Assembly (NCBI GenBank): GCA_032207245.1 | Contig: CM063509.1 | Location: 457,501 to 521,500 of the forward strand | Source: Pardosa pseudoannulata | Lineage: Eukaryota; Arthropoda; Arachnida; Araneae; Lycosidae | Reading direction: 5' to 3' | Length of the DNA: 64,000 bases | Shown here: positions 34,003 to 45,705 of the stretch, one piece after another | Layout of the letters: each line of letters starts with the position of its first letter | Position numbering within the stretch: position 1 is the stretch's first letter | Notes under the pieces: model-generated | The model's database searches: none | What the model saw: the letters and a program-made list of their open reading frames with translations, nothing else | What the model was told of the DNA's origin: nothing | Position numbers and translations under genes: made by a program

Positions 34003-34265
34003 TGTTGTTAATACAACGATTATATTACTGATTCACACGAGCAGAGTGAAGCAGTGAAAATAACAAGTTCATGACTTGACAAATAAAATTATTTATTTCG
34101 AACTAAAAAATATTTGTAAATATAGGTAACGTAAAAGATATATATTTTAACCATCACTCAGAGCAGAGCCAGCACCGCGAAAGAAAAACTATCACCAAAA
34201 AAAACATCAGCCAAAACATCGGCTACGCGAGCGAGAGCTCACAAATTCCCGAGACTAAAAACATC
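34003..34265 (-). repeat. Copia 5' LTR lacking U3 (left arm)
   Basis: Only the downstream 263 bp of the LTR are present, beginning at GATGTTTTTAGTCTC. The first roughly 157 bp, including the TATA box and palindrome, are missing. The breakpoint is where transcription would be expected to start, about 20 bp after TATAAAAGG in the 3' LTR. Confidence 0.85.
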
Positions 34266-34377
34266 TAATATTACCGACATCTTTACCTCGGTTCTATGGT
34301 TTAGCACTAGGACCTTTCATTTTGAATTATATAAGGAAAACCTATAACTTCAGATATCATTTCTCATCATCTCCAAA

Positions 34378-34423
<46 letters not shown>

Positions 34424-35677
34424 CCTCGTCATTCTAGCAATTTTAAACATTTAGATAAACTGACTATTACTCAACAGCTTTGAAATATGATTTTAAAAAA
34501 GCCCATCAAAAATTGAAGTATTTTAGCCGAGAACTTGACACAACAGGTATCACATTTGATACTGATTTCTGCAGGTAAGTGGATTTGTACTGCAGACAAA
34601 CATCGTAGTGGAACTATTGCAATGTCGGTTCGGGCAATCACAGCCACTTTTTGCTGCCTAGTAATATGGATAAGCAAATTCCATATATAATAATAGCTTA
34701 TCTGTCCGTTTGTCCTCCGATTTATGAAGCGGTTGGACCTGCAATGGATAGAGGCATCCATATTGGATTCTTGATGAATTAGAGTTAGCAACGTTTGAAA
34801 TCCACCCCTTTCTCCCTATTCTAGCCTTTAATGACATTTTAAGCCCTATTTTCGCTGGTTAAGAGCAGGCGATTAAATTTATCAATTTGTCGGATAATAA
34901 AGAGATAAAAAAAACTTTTGTTTTTCGAGTATCATGACGTCATTCCTTCGACCATCTCATTTAATCATTTCTTATTTTAAATTATTTGAATACTGTCTGC
35001 ATTATTTTCATACTTTTTATCACTGAACTTAGATATTACGTAAATAATTTTCTTTTATATTTGGTTTAAATAATAAATTAGGTACCTATGTGATAATTTT
35101 AAATTGAATCAGCTATTATTTTTGTTGCAAGGCAAATTTTATCACCGGTATTAACAACAAATTCTGCTTACCTCCAGGGTGTAGTGGAAATGATAGTTTC
35201 ATTCCTTTACTTCCATTAATTACTGTACTTAACGATTAATAACTTAACGATACCATTAATAACTTAACTATAATTTCGACGTAGCTAAGGAAACTTTGAA
35301 TTATCTTTCTAGATGAATTTAACGTGATTCTAAACTGCATTCACAGTATCGCTAGACTTTAGAGGAATATGAAGATAAACAAATTATTGAGCGTGTACCA
35401 TATAATTCTCAGCCAAAAAACATACCTTTTTTATCAGCCTCATAGGGTACTTTACAATTCTGGAAAATAAAAAAATTTACTGATCTCGTCATATGACGGG
35501 CTGTATGATAGGTTAAAGTATGAATAAAAAGTCCAAAGATGATTTTCTTAGTAATATTATAAGAACTACATACCAAATTTGTTTTTACAAGTCTTCCGGG
35601 CTGAATACTGAATGCACTTATCAACTTATATTCCTGAAAACTAAATTCAGTTTGCTTTTTCTCTTGTATTTAAACTA
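34266..35677 (+). other. Non-coding, Helitron-like block and (TA)n (left arm)
   Basis: No gene; a 106-codon minus-strand frame (34791-34471) has no motif. (TA)n lies at about 34380-34424. Sequence from about 34795 to 35010 (CCACCCCTTTCTCCCT to TGACGTCATTCC) is a diverged relative of the block at 16085-16400, so a further Helitron-like fragment lies here. It ends at the assembly gap. Confidence 0.5.
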
Positions 35678-35777
35678 NNNNNNNNNNNNNNNNNNNNNNN
35701 NNNNNNNNNNNNNNNNNNNNNNNNNNNNNNNNNNNNNNNNNNNNNNNNNNNNNNNNNNNNNNNNNNNNNNNNNNNNN
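35678..35777. other. Assembly gap, exactly 100 N
   Basis: One hundred unknown bases, a size conventionally used for gaps of unknown length. The two flanks are unrelated, while the left flank continues on the opposite strand at 43037. The join is therefore a scaffolding decision and not read-through sequence. Confidence 0.99.
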
Positions 35778-38183
35778 CTGTTTTACATACATAAAAATTA
35801 AATTTTAAACAACAAAACCTAAAATGAAAACTTTTTCTTTAAAAAATGGCAATTGTGAAATAAAAACAAATATGATAGAACATGGTGAATTTGTAAGTAC
35901 TGAGTATAAAAATCACGACAACATATAACAGAAAAAATGTTAACTTCTTAAAAAATTTGAGAAAGTAAAATAAAGATTTACATATTTTGAGGAAATACAA
36001 AATTTAGCTATAAAAAATAAAATGATTTTGATACTGGGATATTTGAAAGAGAAAAAGTTATTGCGTATGAAAAATAGTTGTAACTATAGGCAATAAATGG
36101 CACCACTCATTGCATATTTTAATTAATATATTTTTAACTGATTCTAATTACAATATTTTGATGATAAAATAAACTAAGCACATAAGGTCAAAAGCCAAGA
36201 ACTTAAAGCGTTATCATAAGAATGAAGTTACATAAAGGATTTCAATTTTTATAACACGAAACATATACCATAAAGTCGCCAAGCTTATTTAAGAATACGT
36301 GAAGTACAGAGTGACGTCTTAAAATTGGATTAATAAAAATGGCGCAATTGAATTTAAAATGAAAGAAATATACCAAATTAATATTGATAAAACAAAATAA
36401 GTATATAAGTATACAACTACACCGAAAACATTTATATTATTTGAAATCACATTTTAAACTTTATTCAAAAGTGGCTACAATATCTCAACATTTCATAGTT
36501 TTAAATTTATTTGTTCCCTGTATATCACTTGCCAATTTCTTTTATCTCTAGTGTAGTTGAGTTTTAGATAACAAAACCTATAACCATATGATAGTTTTTA
36601 TTTAATAAATGGCAACTGCGAAATGAAAACAAATTTGATAGAACATGGCAAGTTTTTAATTATTGAAAATAAAAATCTAGCCAAGCGAATAAAATAGAAA
36701 AAAGAAGTGATTTCCTAAACAAAAATGCGTTTATCGTTTATCAGATAAGAATAGTCTTATATACATAAATGCCATCATATATTTCTATACTTACACTGGA
36801 ATTTAAAATCGCGTAGATACGTTTTTATGTTTCCCGAATACCAAATATCTGGAGATAATAATGCCAACAATGAATAACACTGCCATATTTAGACGCCAAC
36901 TCAATAACGGAAAGCTCGTATCGCAAAATTAAACTGCCATTTTGTTTGGTTTTTCGTTAATATCTTTCGAACTAATTGGTATATCGGAACACGAATGGGC
37001 GAAATAACATCCCTGGATCTCACAGTCAGATTTTAATCTGGGAATTCAAGATGTATTAATGTGGAATATGTTCATTTGGCGGTATCAAGGATTTCTGTCC
37101 AAAGAAGATACTCTATGACTTATCGGGTAGATTTGTTAAAAAAGCATAAAAATGAAAACTGTTCTTAATATCTATAAATAAAAATAACAAAATATATGTT
37201 TACACGCTAACGATTAAATCTGCATCAAATGTGTGTCTTATATTAAATTTGCTCAAAACTGTATAGTAAAATATAAGTTTAACCCTAAACTGTATTACTA
37301 CTGTACGTTGATTAGCAACGTTAATATACCTTGCCAAATTACGTGACAGAATAGGGAGCAGAGGTTTTGAAAGCAAAAGTGCTAATTTTGTTCGTAGTAA
37401 TAAATGTTTCCAAAATTAAGGAAATTTATGACAAACCACATAGTTTAGTATGAAACAGAAGCACATATTCATATTGTCAAATATGTGAATATAAAGATAA
37501 CTATATAAAATGATAGGAATTTATTTGCCCATGAGAGTCACTGAAATTTGTACTTTTTGTTGTTAAAATATTATTGATAAACATTTCATTGCAACTTAAA
37601 AATTAACCAAGAATTAAATTTAAAATGAGTTCTCATATAAAAATGCTATAATTTACGTCCCATAGAAATGAAAGTGAATCACTTTATATCTCAATTTCCA
37701 GGTCAAATCGAACTGATACTACGCAGACGATTATAAAATAAGAAATGAATAAAAGAAATATTTAAAGGAATGACGTCATAATGATAGAAAAATATCATTT
37801 TCACCTATGTATTATGTAATAAATTAAAAATTTTAATCTTCTACTTTTAACCGAGGAAAACTGCGTTTAAAACAATTACTTGGGATGACGTCACATTGCT
37901 AGAAATAATGCTTCTTTCACTTAGTTATCACTCGATAAATTAAAAATTTAATCGTTTGCTTTTAACCGGGGAAAATAATGCTTAGAATAGTGACATGAAA
38001 TGCTCGAAAATGGGGGAAGGAATGGATTTCGAACGTTAAAAATTTACAAAAACCTTCCCAGGGATATACCTAAACATTTCCCAAATTTTCACGGCGATTG
38101 GATGCATGGTTTTTGAGTCTATTGAGTACATACATACATACAGACAGACAGACACACACACAAATTCATTTTTATATATATAG
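35778..38183 (-). mobile_element. Helitron copy with 5' TC terminus, 3' part missing
   Basis: On the minus strand it begins at 38183 with TCTATATATATAAAAATG, the 5' end seen in many arthropod Helitrons. GTGTGTGTCTGTCTGTC and GACTCAAAAACCATGCATCC follow. It aligns, diverged, with 60504-63320. It lacks the Tigger insertion present in the arms. Internal modules recur: about 35800-35935 resembles 36570-36690 (AATGGCAA...GATAGAACATGG). No coding capacity, so non-autonomous or a fragment cut off by the gap. Confidence 0.7.
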
Positions 38184-38282
38184 ATTATACATTGACAAAG
38201 GAACAAGGGCATCACATCCAAAAAATAAACTGTCTGCGACCCCATTAGTGTTTTACCTCCTCCCTTAATGAATTTTGTATTT

Positions 38283-38339
<57 letters not shown>
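38184..38339. repeat. Short spacer and (TA)n tract
   Basis: About 100 bp of unassigned sequence and then (TA)n from about 38287 to 38338. The tract is the insertion site of the LTR element that follows. Confidence 0.8.
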
Positions 38340-38340
<1 letters not shown>

Positions 38341-38655
38341 GACACGGTCCGAGTAAACACACTGGTCAATATATAAGTCAGTCCACACTCAAGTAGTTCT
38401 TTTTCTTCTCTTTATTAATCCATCTCACACGTTACTCAACATGGCGTCTCTTCTTTGGCGCCCAACTGCAAACAAAGGCAGTATTCCCTACTTCGAGGAG
38501 CCACAGGTCTGCCTATAGTAATTGCTTATCGCTCTCTGCCAATATCACTGCGCGTGAGCCGTATTTATGTGACTAGTAACGCGAGGCGCGTTACTCCCAT
38601 TAAAATAATCCCTAGTTAAAATCTCTTAAATTACTCTATATTTTAAATCCTGACA
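38340..38655 (+). repeat. LTR 1 of the 4.2-kb element
   Basis: 316 bp, TGACACGGTCCGAG to ATCCTGACA. It contains a perfect 8-bp-stem hairpin GTAACGCG-AGG-CGCGTTAC (38576-38594) and, oddly for an internal position, TGGCGCCCAAC (38456-38466), which resembles a tRNA-Lys primer site. Confidence 0.88.
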
Positions 38656-41600
38656 ACTTTCCCCCTCCCTCTGAAGGCTTGCACAGGCAGGAGGGCCCTT
38701 CCTGACCAGCAAGTCCCCAGAGGACCCTAAAATTTTGAAAAAAAAAAAACATCTAATTAATTATCCCAAAAAATAATAAATTTAAGTTACTTAATTCAGT
38801 CAGAGCAGGTGGCTCCCTCACAAAATAACACTGTTATAATAACTGACAAAACATTCAAAAGTAGTAAAAATCACCCTATGATGGTGCTATAAAATGATTA
38901 AAGTCTTTTACACAATTACCTAAAACACAAAAATCTTTCCTGAAAATCATACACATTATACAACAATTATAAAAAGAACAGGAACTTAGGAATATATGGT
39001 TAAACATGAGTAAAATATGTTACTAATAATAATATATTTGTTATAGAAAACACCTTGGGTTAAACAATCTTAGGAGCTCCCAAAAATAATATTAACAGTA
39101 TGAGTATAATAAGAGATAAAAAAAAAAGACAATATCAAAATATCACTAATATATGGTGAAAGCAAAACAGATGAGTTTAAAAATAGTTTCTCTTATAGCA
39201 CAGTCCAACAGTATTATGTAATGTCCTTGATTTCTTATCACAATCATTAGTAGTATAATATGTAATACAGTAAAAAAGTAAATAAGATCAAAAAGGAACC
39301 TAGGTTTGATAACAATGTACACTGTATTGAGATCTCTTGTCAGAAAACATCATAATCTAATTTAATTACAAAATCTCACTTCATTTGTTATTCTTCCTTG
39401 ATTTATCAAAATACAAAATATATCACATGTCGACAACTTCAATCTATTCCAAAAAGTATTATAACAAAATTTCATCATGGTCTTTCTTTGAAAAATCACT
39501 CGGTAACTTATAATTTCACACGTAAAAAGGTGTCATAATGAAAATCACTCATTATGTGGCAAAAGTAAGATAAAAACAATATAGTGTTTACAATAGTGTA
39601 TACATTCTGTTTAAAACAGGTGTGTGACTCTTGTTTGTGTCTGTTTGTGTAGGGTTTTTGTCTTCCCCAGCAGAAGACGTGCTGTTGGTGGGTGACATTC
39701 CATGTCAACACACACCAGTCGCAAATTGAATCATGACAAGGACAAAATCCTGTCATGTGTGATGAGTGGCACTTAGGGTACACACTCCTAGGCGGGACGT
39801 AGGGCTGTGTAAAGGGAAAAAACCTGGACGTTTTCTGGCTGGGAACCTTCATCCAGGCCAAGTCGGTTACAAAGTCATAAATCTTAATGTCATTAGATTT
39901 ATTTTCCTAATGGAAAAAGTAGTATGGTTTTTGGGGGATGTTTTTCTTCCTGGGCAATTTAAATTTAGAACAGAAAACTCCCTGGGCAATTAAAATTAAT
40001 CATCAAAAATATAATAATAGCAAAAATCAACTTAATTATAAAAACAGCAACATCAAAAACCTTCCTTAATTAATTAAAATACAACAAAATTCAAAACATC
40101 ATGACATCATCAGTTCTTATGTCAACATCAGCGATAAAATTGACTCCATAGATGAACAAAATTAGTAATACATCTTCATGGTGCATCAAAACATCTTCAG
40201 TTAAAAAAAAACAATTTATGTAATACTAATATCATAATTAAATCAAAACACAATTTCAAAAATATCAACAACATTCTATGAATCCCTAGTATATTCCCAC
40301 CCCCCTTACAATGAGAAAAAAATTATTCTTTACATACCACTTAATAAAAAGGAAAAATTAAAAAAAAAACGACTAAATACAAATCTAGTTAAATATAAGA
40401 AATGAATATAAAATAGCACATAAATATCAGAGTATCTTTAGTTAAAGCTCGTAATCAGCAGATCATTTCTATAAAAAACAAAACCTCACTCAGCAAAAGT
40501 TGTCAAAACATCATCTCAGTTCGATTGCAACTCAGTTCAGACCGAAAATGCCACGTCATTAGAATTAAGAATTCACAGTTTCTTGCAATGGTCATAACAA
40601 GGAAATAAAAGATTTAACGTTATCGGAAGCAGTAATTTATGCGCTCAAGCAGCAAAAGGATGCAGTTTCAGATTGCCGTGATTCGAAGTTACAACTCGTA
40701 CAGTTTCGTTAGCTTCCGACCAAGGTCACAGATGATTCACATTTTTATTAATAAAAATAATGGAATTTTTAATCACGTGCGCTGAAAATAAAATAATTTT
40801 TCTCTTCGGTCAAAAGTTTTGCCCATGTAGATGGCCTCTTCTAAGTGATAAAATCATAGAATAATCAAATTTCTCTGAGATCAAAATTTTAAAATCCCAA
40901 AGCAAATTATTAAATTTTAACTCTGTTAATATATAAAAACCAAAAAATATTCTTAAATGATTACGTTTTATAGTACACAATATTTCAATCCTTTCATTTC
41001 AGTAATCAAAATTCAACCAAACATCATGTTAATAAAACACCAAATAAGTAAAATTTAACCACTTCTTCAATATTAAAAATCAAAAAGGAAAAACAATCAT
41101 AATCATTTTTTTAGAATTATCACATGTCTAGAACTGTTATTAATTTAAACAAATTTAGATATATTTACTAGAACAGAAATTTCAAACTATAAATCCTAGA
41201 AATACAAATACACAATTATTTGAAAAAAGTTTCGTTTATAAAAAGTCTTATTATTTTTTATACTGAAATCTTAATTGATGAATTTTTTGAAAATGCTCTG
41301 TTAAAAAAAAATTAATTTTACCTTTATGAGCAGAAAATACAAAGATCAAGCAGTAAGTTTTTGTAGAAATTTTTTTTTTCTAATTTGCTGAAATTTAATA
41401 TTGCACTCGTCTTGAAGAGTTCCTGCTTGGCTTTAAAGGGAAATCGGTCTACCGAATCGGAAGACTCGTTGTATGGAGCTTCGGTGAAAAGCACATAGGA
41501 ATCTCGGCACGGCCCTGCCAGGCCAGCAGGCCGGATCTCTCGAACACAAGGGTTTCGAAACTCTTTCTGCCGACGGCGGATGGAAGCCATGGTCCTGGCT

Positions 41601-42200
41601 GATTATAAGCCTGAGTTTGTGTTGGCATTTTCAGAATTTTATGCATAAAATAACCCATTTAACTGCCAACTTAATTTTTCTTAAAATCGCTTATTTTCAG
41701 TTAGTTTATTTAATTTCCTTCCGATCTCGAGAAACACCCCCTTCCTACTATTGACGTAATAGTCAGAGCCAATCGGAGAATTTAGCGGCTGTAACATACT
41801 TGATTCCCGAGTGAGCGTTATGCTAATTAATAAATATATATATAGCCTTGAGAGATTTATTGGTTGGAGTATGTGTTATGTTCATCAGGTTGTCCCCCCG
41901 CCCTTTCTTTAGTAAGAGATAATTTCTGTTTCACTTAGATTAGGACTTATTAAAATTATAATTTAAGGGTTTATAAATTAATATTTTGTTATGACAATAA
42001 AATTGTTATTGTTTACCGATTTATCGTGACTTTCTGAACTAATCCAAAAGAATAGGCCAGTAAGCTTAGCAGTTTGCTTGATCTGATATAATTGTTCACG
42101 TTTGATGTTATGCATAGTTCGTGAGATATCTCGGCTTTTGTTGTCCATCTTCAAGGAAAAAAAAAACATTTTTCCCGCTTAGTACTATCCTACCGACTCG
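38656..42200 (+). other. Internal region without genes
   Basis: AT-rich. It starts CTTTCCCCCTCCCTCTGAAGG, and a purine-rich GGAAAAAAAAAA lies near 42155-42166. Short minus-strand ORFs (39861-39508 and 41590-41324) show no known domain. A GC-richer stretch at about 39600-39800 and another at 41440-41620 stand out from the AT background and might be relics of coding or structural RNA sequence. Confidence 0.6.
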
Positions 42201-42516
42201 TGGCACTGTCCGAGTAAACACACTGGTCAATATATAAGTCAGTCCACACTCAAGTAGTTCTTTTTCTTCTCTTTATTAATCCATCTCACACGTTACTCAA
42301 CATGGCGTCTCTTCTTTGGCGCCCAACTGCAAACAAAGGCAGTATTCCCTACTTCGAGGAGCCACAGGTCTGCCTATAGTAATTGCGTATCGCTCTCTGC
42401 CAATATCACTGCGCGTGAGCCGTATTTATGTGACTAGTAACGCGAGGCGCGTTACTCCCATTAAAATAATCCCTAATTAAAATCTCTTAAATTACTCTAT
42501 ATTTTAAATCCTGACA
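42201..42516 (+). repeat. LTR 2 of the 4.2-kb element
   Basis: 316 bp, TGGCACTGTCCGAG to ATCCTGACA, with the same hairpin at 42437-42455. Differences from LTR 1 seen by eye: positions 3 and 7, CGTATC for CTTATC, and TAATT for TAGTT. Confidence 0.88.
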
Positions 42517-42940
42517 TATATATAATGAGACTGCCTTCTCGATGGGGGGTTGCAGTCATGGCCATAAAAATGATACCGTTTCAGCTAAAGACCTTTATTA
42601 AGATAACTTTGAAGAACGGATTCCCACTTCATCGTAGGGACAAACTGAAGAGTCAGCTAGCATGAAGTTCTATGTACAAGACACGTAACACCTGGGTCAA
42701 CATCTGTGGGAAAAATATCTCTAGAAAAATCTGTCTCCGCTAGCGTGTATCTCCTTTTTATTTGGAAATTTCCTAAATTGTCAGCTAGGTCATGTAGGTT
42801 TATAATTGGCCAGGCCCCTTCTCTGAGGGCGTAACCTGTAGCCCCAGTGGTCAATTTATGTTAGGGGTTAAAAAGGGGAATGCAAAATGACGAGGGAATT
42901 TTTACCCTTGATTTAAGTTTTGAAACCGCTGAGAATTTTC

Positions 42941-42942
<2 letters not shown>
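42517..42942. other. Unassigned spacer
   Basis: No gene recognised. On the minus strand an AATAAA occurs near 42598-42603 and a TATAAAC near 42810. With the length this would suit an eroded LTR, but no ends are visible. Confidence 0.35.
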
Positions 42943-43027
<85 letters not shown>

Positions 43028-43036
43028 TTAATTTGG
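42943..43036. repeat. (TA)n tract at inner end of right arm
   Basis: About 79 bp of pure (TA)n and a few unique bases, immediately before the first base shared with the left arm (43037). Contig breakage at such a tract is expected. Confidence 0.95.
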
Positions 43037-44290
43037 TAGTTTAAATACAAGAGAAAAAGCAAACTGAATTTAGTTTTCAGGAATATAAGTTGATAAGTGC
43101 ATTCAGTATTCAGCCCGGAAGACTTGTAAAAACAAATTTGGTATGTAGTTCTTATAATATTACTAAGAAAATCATCTTTGGACTTTTTATTCATACTTTA
43201 ACCTATCATACAGCCCGTCATATGACGAGATCAGTAATTTTTTTTATTTTCCAGAATTGTAAAGTACCCTATGAGGCTGATAAAAAAGGTATGTTTTTTG
43301 GCTGAGAATTATATGGTACACGCTCAATAATTTGTTTATCTTCATATTCCTCTAAAGTCTAGCGATACTGTGAATGCAGTTTAGAATCACGTTAAATTCA
43401 TCTAGAAAGATAATTCAAAGTTTCCTTAGCTACGTCGAAATTATAGTTAAGTTATTAATGGTATCGTTAAGTTATTAATCGTTAAGTACAGTAATTAATG
43501 GAAGTAAAGGAATGAAACTATCATTTCCACTACACCCTGGAGGTAAGCAGAATTTGTTGTTAATACCGGTGATAAAATTTGCCTTGCAACAAAAATAATA
43601 GCTGATTCAATTTAAAATTATCACATAGGTACCTAATTTATTATTTAAACCAAATATAAAAGAAAATTATTTACGTAATATCTAAGTTCAGTGATAAAAA
43701 GTATGAAAATAATGCAGACAGTATTCAAATAATTTAAAATAAGAAATGATTAAATGAGATGGTCGAAGGAATGACGTCATGATACTAGAAAAAAAAAAGT
43801 TATTTTTATCTCTTTATTATCCGACAAATTGATAAATTTAATCGCCTGCTCTTAACCAGCGAAAATAGGGCTTAAAATGTCATTAAAGGCTAGAATAGGG
43901 AGAAAGGGGTGGATTTCAAACGTTGCTAACTCTAATTCATCAAGAATCCAATATGGATGCCTCTATCCATTGCAGGTCCAACCGCTTCATAAATCGGAGG
44001 ACAAACGGACAGATAAGCTATTATTATATATGGAATTTGCTTATCCATATTACTAGGCAGCAAAAAGTGGCTGTGATTGCCCGAACCGACATTGCAATAG
44101 TTCCACTACGATGTTTGTCTGCAGTACAAATCCACTTACCTGCAGAAATCAGTATCAAATGTGATACCTGTTGTGTCAAGTTCTCGGCTAAAATACTTCA
44201 ATTTTTGATGGGCTTTTTTAAAATCATATTTCAAAGCTGTTGAGTAATAGTCAGTTTATCTAAATGTTTAAAATTGCTAGAATGACGAGG

Positions 44291-44360
<70 letters not shown>

Positions 44361-44472
44361 TTTGGAGATGATGAGAAATGATATCTGAAGTTATAGGTTT
44401 TCCTTATATAATTCAAAATGAAAGGTCCTAGTGCTAAACCATAGAACCGAGGTAAAGATGTCGGTAATATTA
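43037..44472 (-). other. Non-coding, Helitron-like block and (TA)n (right arm)
   Basis: Mirror of 34266-35677. The (TA)n tract at about 44294-44358 is longer than its partner. The Helitron-like block covers about 43710-43925. No gene seen. Confidence 0.5.
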
Positions 44473-44735
44473 GATGTTTTTAGTCTCGGGAATTTGTGAG
44501 CTCTCGCTCGCGTAGCCGATGTTTTGGCTGATGTTTTTTTTGGTGATAGTTTTTCTTTCGCGGTGCTGGCTCTGCTCTGAGTGATGGTTAAAATATATAT
44601 CTTTTACGTTACCTATATTTACAAATATTTTTTAGTTCGAAATAAATAATTTTATTTGTCAAGTCATGAACTTGTTATTTTCACTGCTTCACTCTGCTCG
44701 TGTGAATCAGTAATATAATCGTTGTATTAACAACA
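44473..44735 (+). repeat. Copia 5' LTR lacking U3 (right arm)
   Basis: 263 bp, from GATGTTTTTAGTCTC to AACAACA. The sequence upstream (TCGGTAATATTA and beyond) is unrelated to the U3 found in the 3' LTR at 49586-49741. Confidence 0.85.
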
Positions 44736-44739
44736 TCAA

Positions 44740-44754
44740 GGGTTATGGGCCCAG
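44740..44754 (+). promoter_or_regulatory. Copia primer-binding site, internal tRNA-iMet (right arm)
   Basis: GGGTTATGGGCCCAG, complementary to the initiator tRNA-Met anticodon arm and intact in both arms despite the decay of the coding frames. Confidence 0.85.
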
Positions 44755-44895
44755 TATTAAGCTTTCGTTGTCTGCCCATATAGAAGAAGCAGTGTTATTT
44801 AACCACGGCCCTAGTACAAAGAGTTTTTAAGAAGGGGGGCCGTATTTGTCAAGTGAAATTTTTAAGTATTTTGAAGTTTATTCTGCCCGGATAAG

Positions 44896-45705
44896 ATGGC
44901 GGTAGTTCAACAGGCTATCGAAAAATTAGATACAACGAACTATGTTAGTTGGTCAAGAGACATGAAGTATCTTTTAATAGAACGTGACTGCTGGAGTATA
45001 GTAACAGAAGAAGAGAAAGTCCCTGTTATCGACGAGAAGAGGATAACTGCCAAAGATGTAAAGGACTTCAGTTCAAGGGCACGTGTGGCGTTATCACTGA
45101 TTTATTTGAACATGCATCCGGAGTTCAAGTCTATAATCGAAACGTGTGATACTGCAGTTGATGCATGGAAGACACTCAAGGACCACTACCAACCAGATAA
45201 CCGAGCCCGTCATATGCAACTATTCTCGGAGTTACTAGCGTGCCGGATGAAAGCCAATGAAAGCATAGACCTCTTTGCAGCGAAAATTAGAAGAATTAGT
45301 GAACAGCTCAAGGACATTAACCAAGAAATTCCCGAAATATATTTATGCTTTCAGCTAATACGATATTTGCCAGATGAGTTCGATACGATAGTGCAAAGCA
45401 TGTTAAGGTGGAAGGATAAGTTCACCTACAAGAATATAGTACAAGAACTTATAGCCGAGGAGTCGAGAATTCAACTTCGAAATCTGGATAGATCTGACAG
45501 CTGGAGTCCCGAAATTCAATATTGGTACAAAACGACAAGATGTGAACTATGTAAAAGATTTGAACATTCAGGTAAAGGGCATCAGCAAGCTGAGAATTCC
45601 TCAACGGTCTCCCCATCTAGAACCAAATCACCTGAACGGCAACAACTTATACGGAAGCCTAGAGGTACGCGGAAGTCTAAAGGTAAAAAACTGTCTATCA
45701 CGTAA
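44896..45705 (+). CDS. Copia Gag (right arm)
   Basis: 269 codons from ATG, the same frame and motifs as the left copy (LDTTNYVSWSRDMKYLL, AWKTLKDHYQPDN, an incomplete CELCK knuckle). One residue differs (Arg for Gly near residue 50). The pol frame overlaps its last 164 bp in another phase. Confidence 0.88.
   Translation: MAVVQQAIEKLDTTNYVSWSRDMKYLLIERDCWSIVTEEEKVPVIDEKRITAKDVKDFSSRARVALSLIYLNMHPEFKSIIETCDTAVDAWKTLKDHYQPDNRARHMQLFSELLACRMKANESIDLFAAKIRRISEQLKDINQEIPEIYLCFQLIRYLPDEFDTIVQSMLRWKDKFTYKNIVQELIAEESRIQLRNLDRSDSWSPEIQYWYKTTRCELCKRFEHSGKGHQQAENSSTVSPSRTKSPERQQLIRKPRGTRKSKGKKLSIT

Larger units (their letters stand above)
26741..34265 (-). mobile_element. Ty1/copia retrotransposon with nested LINE (left arm)
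   Basis: Minus-strand order: U3-less 5' LTR (34265-34003), initiator-Met-type primer site, gag, protease, integrase, RT, RNase H, polypurine tract, 3' LTR (29151-26741, split by a LINE). Integrase before RT is diagnostic of copia. It is inactivated by two frameshifts and three in-frame stops, all shared with the right-arm copy. Confidence 0.93.
15307..35677. repeat. Giant inverted duplication, left arm
   Basis: This 20.4-kb stretch is the reverse complement of 43037-64000. Paired positions sum to about 79307 at the outer end and 78714 at the inner end; most of the shift comes from one insertion near 25.8/52.9 kb. Between the arms, encoded proteins differ by 0-4 residues each (for example 4 in a 424-residue copia segment and none in a 335-residue one). 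The arm stops one base before a 100-N gap, at the point where the partner arm enters (TA)n. The outer boundary lies at or left of 15307. Confidence 0.97.
38340..42516 (+). mobile_element. Non-autonomous LTR retrotransposon, 4177 bp
   Basis: Two direct 316-bp LTRs (TG...TGACA) bound 3545 bp with no coding frames of note. TATA precedes the first LTR and follows the second; that could be a 4-bp target duplication but is uninformative within (TA)n. It resembles a LARD-type passenger. The orientation given is that of the TG...CA reading and could be reversed, since neither primer site nor polypurine tract is certain. By eye the LTRs differ at about four positions, so insertion is fairly recent. 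Confidence 0.85.

Noticed and set aside
38656..42200. Genes within the 4.2-kb LTR element
   Set aside because: Its ORFs are under 120 codons, mostly from non-ATG starts, and match no retroelement domain.
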